Source: Deltaproteobacteria bacterium
Lineage (GTDB): Bacteria > Desulfobacterota > Desulfarculia > Adiutricales > Adiutricaceae
Direction of reading: 5' to 3'
DNA: 33,621 nucleotides
Assembly (NCBI GenBank): GCA_031267005.1
Contig: JAIRZX010000663.1
Span: 1-33,621, forward strand
In this document: positions 17,455 to 25,675 of the stretch, piece by piece
Layout: each line of letters opens with the position of its first letter
Numbering within the stretch: position 1 is the stretch's first letter
The notes under the pieces: model-generated
Told to the model about the DNA's origin: nothing
The model's database searches: none
Seen by the model: the letters and a program-made list of their open reading frames with translations, nothing else
Made by a program: the position numbers and the translations under genes

Positions 17455-18204
17455 ATGACCTGCGAGACTGGCGTATCCGGAAAGCGCGGCGAGTTCGGAA
17501 AACTCGGCATCGTCGCTTGCGACGTGATTAGGCATGAGATCGAACGGGCCTTGGACGGCCGCGACGTCCCCATGAAGGTCCTGGAATTCGCCCTGCATGA
17601 AAGGCCCCAGGAGATGCCCGCGGCAGTAAACGCCGCAGTGGACGGTTTGACGTCATCGGAGGGATGCGACAGGGTTGCGCTGGGCTACGGGCTGTGTTCC
17701 AACGGCACGGTCGGGGTGTCTTGCGCGAAAGGGCTTACCGTGCCCCGCTGCCACGACTGCATCGCGATGCTCCTGGGGAGCCCGGCCCGTTACATGAAGC
17801 TCTTTCTCGACAACCCCGGGACCATGTGGTACACCGACGGCTGGATCAGAAACGGGGCCGATCCGCTTTCCTTCTACGAGCGTCGCTACTTGCCGCGCAT
17901 GGGCGCCAAGAAAGCCTTCAAAGGCATGAGCCTTGAGATCATAAACTACACCAGCTTCTGCCTCATCAACAACGGCGTGGGGGACATTCCCTTCCTCCGG
18001 GAAAGGGTCAGGGAAAGCGCCAGGTTTTTCAACAAGGAGTACCGCGAAATCGAGTCTGACCTAAGCTACTTCAGGTCCTTCGTGGACGGCCCTTGGCCTG
18101 AGAGCGACTTCCTCCTGCTTAAGCCCGGCGAGAAGGTGGACGCGAACTACTTCTACAAAAGCCCAGAGGCATTCCTCGCGGACGGCGGCATGGCGGCGCC
18201 GTAG
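17455..18204 (+). CDS. DUF1638 domain-containing protein
   Basis: LGIVACDVIRHEIERAL...VALGYGLCSNGTVGVSCAKGLTVPRCHDCIAMLLGSPARYMKLFLDNPGTMWYTDGWI. RBS ggaggaggga before ATG 17455. Confidence 0.85.
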   Translation: MTCETGVSGKRGEFGKLGIVACDVIRHEIERALDGRDVPMKVLEFALHERPQEMPAAVNAAVDGLTSSEGCDRVALGYGLCSNGTVGVSCAKGLTVPRCHDCIAMLLGSPARYMKLFLDNPGTMWYTDGWIRNGADPLSFYERRYLPRMGAKKAFKGMSLEIINYTSFCLINNGVGDIPFLRERVRESARFFNKEYREIESDLSYFRSFVDGPWPESDFLLLKPGEKVDANYFYKSPEAFLADGGMAAP

Positions 18205-18431
18205 CTCTGACAGCCCGGAACCAGGTCCGACATCCTTAACGGCGGTTTTTCGTGGAATTCGGCGGCACCTTTCATAATGCCCGGCGCATTTCCGGTAGAC
18301 GGCACTCCTCAGCTTGGCTGGAGCTTAGAGGGGGAAATATACACCTGCTTTACTGCTATTGAAGAAATCCAAACCCCGCTCTGCGGTCAAAAAACGGCGC
18401 CTCTCGTCTCGTCGATTCTGGTATCGTATCT

Positions 18432-18485
18432 TTTCATTTTTTTGCTTTTCATTTCTTTGCTTTTGATTTCGTTGCTTTTGATTTT
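18432..18485. repeat. 15-bp T-rich tandem repeat
   Basis: tttttgcttttcatt / tctttgcttttgatt / tcgttgcttttgatt. Confidence 0.9.
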
Positions 18486-19114
18486 ATGATTATCCCCATC
18501 GCTTTGCCTTGTCTCAACTAGCCTCCCCTCTCATGCGTCAAACCCTTCGGGCTCTCATCATCACTTCGGCAGAATATGGCTGAGCCGGACTCCGCTTGCA
18601 ACCGAAAGCGCGGAAGCGGTAACGTTCCAACCATCTGGGAAAGGGATTTTCGAAAATTTTTTTTTGTTGGATGATCTGCTATTCGAACGGACTGACGGAT
18701 GGCTGCCCGTTAGGCCGCCCAGCTGATGGAACGAAAAACTGATTACTCGGCAAAACGATTGTATCAATGGACTATTCAGGGCCTGTAGGTTGAAATATCG
18801 GAAAAATTGATCTCTGTCAACCGTGCATCTCCAGTTTAATCACTTAATTATCTCCGAGACCATACGAAATATCACATATTCGCCGTGCCATTAGATCTAA
18901 TCGTCCGCATTTAGCGGATTTATGTTAAGAACTGTTTTATCACTTTTTTTAATTTTTTTTACATCTGGTGCTTGCCGAAACGGATTTATGATGGTAGGGT
19001 AGTTCCATCTCGGGCGCTGGAAACGGTCGCCTTATACATATGCGCATGATGGTCCCGAAGTCCGGAACTCGGGCCGAAACAGCGGCTGAAGCCGCTCCAT
19101 GCGGACGGGAAATA

Positions 19115-19155
19115 TCCCTCCCGGCTAACGCCGGGAGGGAATCCCTTATTTTTTT
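19115..19155 (+). terminator. Stem-loop followed by U tract
   Basis: TCCCTCCCGGC taac GCCGGGAGGGA then atccctta TTTTTTT. There is a gap of about 8 nt between stem and T run, so it is only semi-canonical. Confidence 0.55.
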
Positions 19156-19979
19156 ATACAGAATCAACATAAGTGAAAACATGTTGCTGACGCGCCTGCA
19201 AGCAGCATAAGGATCAAAGTTTGATTCTCTAAATAAACTTACAAAAATAGGGCGAACGAACGTGAGATAAAATATTTTATAGGATATGAGAAAAACAATT
19301 ACGGATTTATAAGATTTTCATCACTTTTCACGATCTATCACCTCAAAGTTTGGATTTGAATAACCCTTTTTATTAATGGCTAAATAATTTATCATGCTGG
19401 CCAAATTATCAACCATCCCAGTATTTTAATTGATATGGATTTTTTTATATTCCATCTGTCATAGATAGTAGAAGGTTCGTAGCACGATACCCCTGACTTG
19501 GAACTGGTTGGATGGCAATAATTACGAGACATACCATAGCCTCAACACGCCAATAGTATTGCATAGTTTGTAATGGATACAAAATTAAAATGCCTTGCAC
19601 ACAGAAATGATTAATCAATATGTGGATGGAGCAATAAAGCTACTCGTCAAGTCAGACTCAAACGGCATAATGGCATACAAAAAAAATTGTTTAGGAAAAT
19701 ATAGAATATTATAAATAATTGAAAATTTATTGAAGGCAATATGGTAATTTTATCATGATGGCAAAGATAGCTAAATATTATTTAAAACAAGAGGTTAGCT
19801 CAAAAGATTTTAGGATATTTACGAGTGAACCAAGTAAAATGGCGATGTATAAACCATATCCTTTGTAAAAAAAAGTTGATAGAAATGTGTTCGGAAACGC
19901 TGAACTTTACTTAGATATTTAAAATATAACAGCTATGGCTGACGCAATAATAAACAGAGTCTGCAAAACGCAGGAGGCA

Positions 19980-20013
19980 TGCGAGAATGGCTAACTTGCG
20001 AGAATGGCTAACT
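19980..20013. repeat. Perfect 17-bp tandem duplication
   Basis: tgcgagaatggctaact twice. Confidence 0.95.
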
Positions 20014-20782
20014 AAAGATGACCAAACTGCTTATTCTAAATTCAGATATTAATCTGCCCTAACCAGAATTGATGGCTTTAGTTAATTTTAAAAATGTTAT
20101 CGCGGGAGCATACAGGTACATGGACAAGTTAGAATTAAGATTGATATTTCACTCAGGCGATAATCCCGACGCTACTGAAGATAACAAAATTCGGAATTAT
20201 ATTCATTGTTAGACAATGATTATCTTAGCTGTCGCTTTCATCAAGTATCTTTGATTATATTTTTTAGGGATCAGACATCAATTTATTTCTTATTTCATCT
20301 CCCCGTTCGCCGTACCCATGCACACCACGATACAATACATCAAGAGTGGAGGCAGATGCTTCCTATATTTGAAAAGTTTTACCAACATGATATAAATTAT
20401 CTTTGGATGACAAAAAAAATCCCCGGGTGCCTCTCGATATGCGTGATCTGCGTAAAGCATTAAATCCTTCCCGATTACAACCAATCATAGCGGAGCGACA
20501 TGTCAGAATATCAGTCTACGTTTAGCGCGCGCTAATATCTAACGGAATCACTGACCCAACTCGCCTCTTACTCAAAAAATCCAAGCGCATTCCGCCGTTT
20601 GATAAATTCAAAACCTATCCAGCAAAGTGAAAAGATACTTCGTGGAGGCGAAAAAATCTCTCCCTTTGTAGCCTTCCCAGCAGCTTGCTGCAACCGCATA
20701 ACCTTCGGGATTGCCACCGCTTTAGCTCAAACGGGTCAAAGATCCCTCTCCCTCTCCCTCCCCATCCTTTGGCGTCTCCCTC

Positions 20783-23578
20783 TCAGTCCCCGCCTTCCCT
20801 GTCTTCCAGCCAGGATTCCTGACCGCCCGCCCTGCCGTCCGCGTCTAGGAGCGCCTCAGGGCCGCTTGCGGCATAGAGCCGCCTCCATCTCGCTACGTCC
20901 TTGGGGCTTGCGCCGATCTGGCGAGCGCACTCTTCTTCCGCCAGGCCCGCGATGCATCTCAATACAGCCTCGGCCCGTTCGGCCAATGCAGCGTCCGGCG
21001 CCCCTCCATCGGCCCACCGCTCGAGAGTCGCCTGATCCCCCTCGGGCCGCGCATTCTTAGGCCAGTCGGAAAACACGACGCCTTCCCGCTCCATAAGGGC
21101 CTCCAGCTCCGAAACTTGGATGCCGAGGACCCGTGCTGCGGCTGTCAAGCTCCAACAAGGCGATCCGGGAGGCGGCGGAGAGGAAGCCAGGGCTTTGACC
21201 TCTCCTGAAAGCGCTTCGGAAGGGCTCGAATAGTCACGTCCCGTTTCGCCTGCAGCCAAAAGACCAGCAGGGCCGCGCGAGAGGAAGTCTTCCCTCCACC
21301 TGTTCACTTCGGAGCTGTCGGGGCCGCAGATTCGGGCGGCCTCGACTTCCATCCAGCCTTCCAGGCACCTAGCTACCGCCCAAGCGCGGCGGGCAAGCTC
21401 AGTCTGCGAGGCGGAATTCGGGGAAGAAGAAGAAGAAGAAGAAGAGGAGGAGGAGGAGGAGGAGGCAGAAGAAGCTGGGGGTGCCCAGCCCTCCGGACCG
21501 CTCAGCTGGACATAAGAGGCGGGCCTGGACCCGTCGAAACCCTCGGCCCAGTTTCCGAGGATCCCCATTTCCTCAGGAGATCTTTCTAGAGCGCTAGCGT
21601 TAATGCTGGAAATCCCCCTCGGGCCCATCTCCTCGAATCGTCTGCGCCATGAATAAACGGCGGGCAACGAGATCCCAAATTCAGCGGCGACGTTCTTGGC
21701 AGCTTCGCCGAAAAGAACCTTAAGGACCACATTTGCCCTCATGGCGCTGCCCTCGTCCGGGGCGCCGCCCTCGGCCCAACGTCTCAACTCCGCGAGCTCC
21801 CTTTTGAGGAGCGAGGGCGAAAGGCCTCCGTCTTCACAAGAAGACTGCTTGGGCCGATTCCCCCGCCCGGGCAGGAGGGGCTCGTCGCCGCTCCCCGCGA
21901 AAATCCTGCTCCATCGCAAGTCCGGCCCAGCAGATACCCGCGCGCCTTGGCGCCCCTCCTCCTTCATGCCCTCACCGTTACCTGCCCCGGACCCTTCGCC
22001 TCCCGAGATGACTTCCCGGGAGCCATGATCATCCGAGAAGTCTTCCCCGCTGGACTCGCCATCAGAGACGTGGCCCTCCGGGACTTCACCCTCGGGGAGA
22101 TCATCCTCGAAAAAGGCGTCCCCGCGACTATCTCCCTTCGGGATCGTCCCTTCGAAGGGCGCCTCCACGGACTCCCCCCCCACGCCGTCGGCGCCAGGGC
22201 AGTACAAGGGGGCTTCACAGACGGAGCCCTCAGCATGGGAGTCCGGAGTAATGCCGCCTGAAGCGCCCTTGATATAAAGCGCACTCACGCGTCCCATACG
22301 GCGACGGAGCTTTTGAATCAGACCCGACGCCCCCCCGCGCTCGAAACGGCCTCGCCATAATGCCACGGTAACGCCCGAGACCCCGTACCTCCTCCCCGCC
22401 TCGAGATCGGAAAGCCCGTTCAGGGAAGCCCTGACCATGGCCGCCCGCTTCAAGAGCGCGGCGTCAGGTGAATTGAGGTCTGCCCCCGGATCGTACGCCT
22501 CGGCCCAACGTTCGAGCTTGCGAATGTCCTCCGGCGACACCCCATCCAAGGCCTGGCCCGGCTTCCTCCGAACGCTCACCGCGTCCGCCGATCCGTCCGC
22601 CCGAATGAGTCCCTCAACCCCCTCCTCCGTGAAACGCTCGAGCCAGTAGACGGCTACCCGCCCGGTCACGCCGAACTTCGCTGCCGCGCCCCTTAGCGAA
22701 ACACCGTCCAAAAAATTCACAAGCATCAAAGCCCTCGCCACGCACCCTTCGTCCGGGGCGCCGCCGTCGGCCCAGCGCCTGAGTTCAGCGAGTTTTGCTC
22801 CCGGCTGGGAAGCCAGGGCGGCCCGCGACTCCGCTGGCGGGACGCCTTGCCGAAAGGTTATTCCTCCGGCTTTGACGGCGAGCCTGACCCTGGCGAGCGG
22901 AACGCCCAACGCCTTCGCCGCCGAGGGCGCGTTCCAGCAGGGAACTGCCCCCGAATCCCTTTCCGCGGGCGGCGGACTGGCCGCGAGGAGCTCCTTAAGC
23001 TGATCGATGGTCTCCAAATGCCTGGCCGGAGGGCGCCCGCTCGGTTCTCGTTGCTTGGGTTTAAGGCCCTCCAAGCCTTCCTCCGCGAAGCGCCTCCCCC
23101 AGAACGCCACGTAGGTTTTATCGGTTCCCCAACGGGAGGCGGCCTCCTTGTAGGGAGGTCTTGCCCGGTGGCCCATGTCCCTAAGGGCTTCAAGACCCGC
23201 AATGGCCTTGCGAGCCCTTTCGGCCAGCAAGGGGGAAGGGGCGATGCCAGAGGCCCAGCTCTTCAGTTCGGAAAGCTCGGCGTCGCTCCTGGGCTCGGAT
23301 GCCAACATCGCCTCTCCGTCGTCTCCGAGATCACGGCCTGCCAGATCGCGCAAACCCGAAATCCCCGATTTCTCGAAACGGTTTTTCCACTTCAACGCGT
23401 TCGACTGGGAAGTCCCCAGTTTGGCTGCTATCTCGATAGCGGAAAGGCCTTCGTAACTCAAAAGCACAACGTTAGCCCGCAATGCCAAAACCGGTTCTTT
23501 GGCGCTTTGGTCGGCCAAGCCTTTCAGGCAGGCTAGTTGCTCCTTCGTACACGGCGTAAAGCGCGGCTTAGGGGACAC
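20783..23578 (-). CDS. Multi-HTH protein: tandem array of IS630-transposase-type helix-turn-helix domains without a DDE catalytic domain
   Basis: 931 aa, GTG start. Seven A-type units fit the pattern RAxxVLxxLxGLSxxEAAxxxGVSxxxVxxWRxRFxxxGxxGL, and two B-type (second HTH) segments LKELLAASPPP..PCWNAPSAAKALGVPLARVRLAVKAGGI and VKALASSPPPPGSPCWSLTAAARVLGIQVSELEALMEREGV are present. Acidic linker and poly-Ser tract between units. Confidence 0.88.
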   Translation of the reverse strand: MSPKPRFTPCTKEQLACLKGLADQSAKEPVLALRANVVLLSYEGLSAIEIAAKLGTSQSNALKWKNRFEKSGISGLRDLAGRDLGDDGEAMLASEPRSDAELSELKSWASGIAPSPLLAERARKAIAGLEALRDMGHRARPPYKEAASRWGTDKTYVAFWGRRFAEEGLEGLKPKQREPSGRPPARHLETIDQLKELLAASPPPAERDSGAVPCWNAPSAAKALGVPLARVRLAVKAGGITFRQGVPPAESRAALASQPGAKLAELRRWADGGAPDEGCVARALMLVNFLDGVSLRGAAAKFGVTGRVAVYWLERFTEEGVEGLIRADGSADAVSVRRKPGQALDGVSPEDIRKLERWAEAYDPGADLNSPDAALLKRAAMVRASLNGLSDLEAGRRYGVSGVTVALWRGRFERGGASGLIQKLRRRMGRVSALYIKGASGGITPDSHAEGSVCEAPLYCPGADGVGGESVEAPFEGTIPKGDSRGDAFFEDDLPEGEVPEGHVSDGESSGEDFSDDHGSREVISGGEGSGAGNGEGMKEEGRQGARVSAGPDLRWSRIFAGSGDEPLLPGRGNRPKQSSCEDGGLSPSLLKRELAELRRWAEGGAPDEGSAMRANVVLKVLFGEAAKNVAAEFGISLPAVYSWRRRFEEMGPRGISSINASALERSPEEMGILGNWAEGFDGSRPASYVQLSGPEGWAPPASSASSSSSSSSSSSSSSPNSASQTELARRAWAVARCLEGWMEVEAARICGPDSSEVNRWREDFLSRGPAGLLAAGETGRDYSSPSEALSGEVKALASSPPPPGSPCWSLTAAARVLGIQVSELEALMEREGVVFSDWPKNARPEGDQATLERWADGGAPDAALAERAEAVLRCIAGLAEEECARQIGASPKDVARWRRLYAASGPEALLDADGRAGGQESWLEDREGGD
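21423..21465. repeat. Trinucleotide microsatellite (GAA)n(GGA)n encoding poly-Ser on the minus strand
   Basis: gaagaagaagaagaagaagaggaggaggaggaggaggagg. Confidence 0.97.
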
Positions 23579-23613
23579 AGTTACTCTCTCAAGCTGTCAG
23601 AAGAAATTCCAGC

Positions 23614-24081
23614 ATGTTAATCCAAACCAAATCAATGCCCATGTCCGCCACCGATTTCCATCACTCCCTGCCCCAAGTTTTAAGGACGCTCTCCAAGGAA
23701 CAATACAATAATATATTTTACCACTGTCTTGCCCCCCGGGGCAAGTGCTTCAGCGACTCGCCCGCCGCGTCCTGCAAGATCTTCCCTCTCCGCAACCCGG
23801 AAAATCAAAGCGGCATATGCGGAAGAAACTCCTACGTAGGCTCGCCTGAAGCTGATACCAACTGCGAGCGGGAGAAATGCTTAAAGTGAAAGGATTGCGG
23901 CAGGCGCAAAGAATGCCCTGGGAAAGACGGCCCAGCCCTCCGGGTTACAGTTAACCATAATGTATCCGTCGCATTCCTTCCCAACAGGCGCACCCTCCGA
24001 CTGTTATGGCGCCAGACTCGAAGTGAACGATACCCTTCCCTAGTCTCCACGCGAAATTTCTTGCCTGTGAGCAACCGTTAA
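23614..24081 (+). pseudogene. Remnant resembling the Cys-rich C-terminal part of an IS1182-like transposase, interrupted by an in-frame TGA at 23887-23889
   Basis: In-frame reading ...CLAPRGKCFSDSPAASCKIFPLRNPENQSGICGRNSYVGSPEADTNCEREKCLK*KDCGRRKECPGKDGPALRVTVNHNVSVAFLPNRRTL... stays open to TAA 24079-24081 apart from one TGA. Confidence 0.4.
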
Positions 24082-24522
24082 CTCCAGCCGATCCAGTTGC
24101 CGGTTCAGGGCTCAGGATTCGCAAGTCGGGCTCAAGACATCCGCCCAGAGCCGTTATTATCCACTTTGTTGTGCAAGGCGACAGTCAAAACGAATCTGCC
24201 GTTCAAGGATCCTTTCGGGGGTTCAGCCGCTAACGAGAGAGACGGCTCGATTCATTCGGGGGTGTTGTCTTCGGTTTTATGTACTCGCTCCCGTAACGCC
24301 TGTGGTCGCATGACGTCGGAGCAGCATGGAAAAAACTTCAATATCCGTAAGCGTACAGCGTGAGATTTGGCACCGAAACGGCGGCTAGTCTCGAAAGGCG
24401 AGATCCCTTCTATTGCAGCGTTAACGTCCCGTGCGGGGGAGAGGGACTCGCGCCATAGACCCACCCTATACGGCACCAAGTTATATTCACAGTTAGGCCC
24501 GTTTGAAAATTTTCGGTTTCAA

Positions 24523-24645
24523 CAAATTTATAATATCATGATTTCATAAGAGCAATTTAAAATATCCGTATTATCCAGTTGGACAAATTTAAATTATCCT
24601 GATTTTTTACAAAACAGCCATATTAAAATGTCCACTTTACACTAG
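24523..24645. repeat. Iteron-like AT-rich repeats, cluster 1 (4 units)
   Basis: CAAATTTATAATATCATGATTT, CAATTTAAAATATCCGTATTA, CAAATTTAAATTATCCTGATTT, CATATTAAAATGTCCACTTTA. The conserved TC falls at 24537, 24566, 24598 and 24632. Confidence 0.65.
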
Positions 24646-24677
24646 AAATATTTAAACTAATAGAATGCTCGCCAATA

Positions 24678-24898
24678 TATTGATGACGCCGCCGCAATAA
24701 TTCGGCGCGGACAGGGTGGTTAAGTCGAAGACTTAGAACATAACAGCGTAAAAATATATTTTTTAACAATTTAGATGGGCTATAGTTGGTTATTGTTCTA
24801 TTATTTTTTGCCGCCGCAATCGCGTATTTCCACTAGGAACGAGGTGTCAAACTGCTCAAATGCAGCCGAGCTGATTAATTGCGGCGGCGTCATTGATA
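24678..24898. mobile_element. MITE-like non-autonomous element with terminal inverted repeats
   Basis: Left TATTGATGACGCCGCCGCAAT (24678-24698) matches the reverse complement of the right end, TATCAATGACGCCGCCGCAAT (24878-24898), at 19/21 positions. The 16-bp core ATGACGCCGCCGCAAT is perfect. TA at both outer ends; no ORF inside. Confidence 0.6.
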
Positions 24899-24930
24899 GG
24901 CATTGTAGGAAAGCGCTTTATATTCTTCCC

Positions 24931-25012
24931 CAAATTTAAAATCATACACGTAACAACAATTTTATATAATATCCTAGTTTCGATAACAGTAATTTTAAAA
25001 TGTCCAACTTAA
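24931..25012. repeat. Iteron-like AT-rich repeats, cluster 2 (3 units)
   Basis: CAAATTTAAAATCATAC, CAATTTTATATAATATCCTAGTTT, GTAATTTTAAAATGTCCAACTT. The conserved TC falls at 24943, 24973 and 25004. Confidence 0.6.
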
Positions 25013-25675
25013 TATTCCATGGGGAGGGGAGATGGCCTGTTAGCTTGTGAGCAGATACCCCCCACCTTCCGCTTTCCCCAGGGCCGCCCCCCCTTCCATT
25101 GTTTACAATTAAACTTGATCTATTTGCTGAGGTTTCACATGTGATTCTCATATTATTGCCATTGAATCTAAATATTAGAAAATGGCTGGTATTTAATTCA
25201 TATACGGTATAGTCATTTCTTTGATATTATTCTAATATTTAACAGCAATGGCAATAACTTTAGCTTCTGATCAATAGATTCGTCAATTATACTTTACATT
25301 ATCACCCGTCGGTCTTATGGCTCCTAACCCGGCCAGGTTCATCGCGTAAACCCAAAACGCCTTTTGCTCACCTTTCGTTGCCATTTGGTTAGGCTTTCTG
25401 AGGGCTTGATTGACCAAACAAGAACTTCGGCTAGCTTTACTGACAATGGCTCGTCACGATGATTGAGGTGCCCCTCTATAACGCCGTTGCCGCCTTATTT
25501 TCCCCAGTTTCATTATACAGAAATTCCTCGATATGCTGTTTACGGGCAAGGAGATATTATTTTTCGTTGAGTCTTAGTTGCACTGAGTCCACGATACGTC
25601 GCGTCAGCGCTCTAGAGCGCACGCGCTAGGTCTCACCCGTGTTGCAAAAAAGTCCGCGAAACGCCGCGCACCGTG

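Noticed and set aside
18277-18489. 70-aa ORF ending LFIFLLFISLLLISLLLIL as a small membrane protein/toxin
   Set aside because: The hydrophobic end is produced by the 15-bp T-rich tandem repeat; no RBS or homology that I can see.
20080-20480. Possible decayed gene in the AT-rich region (MDKLELRLIFHSGDNPDATEDNKIRNYIHC and FRDQTSIYFLFHLPVRRTHAHHDTIHQEW)
   Set aside because: Short frames separated by stops and no family recognised; insufficient evidence to call a pseudogene.
24523-25012. CRISPR array
   Set aside because: Units are AT-rich, degenerate and unevenly spaced; there are no unique spacers between conserved repeats and no cas genes in the window.
25330-25600. Possible minus-strand protein remnant (NQMATKGEQKAFWVYAMNLAGLGAIRPTGDN)
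   Set aside because: Fragmentary and not assignable to a family without a search.
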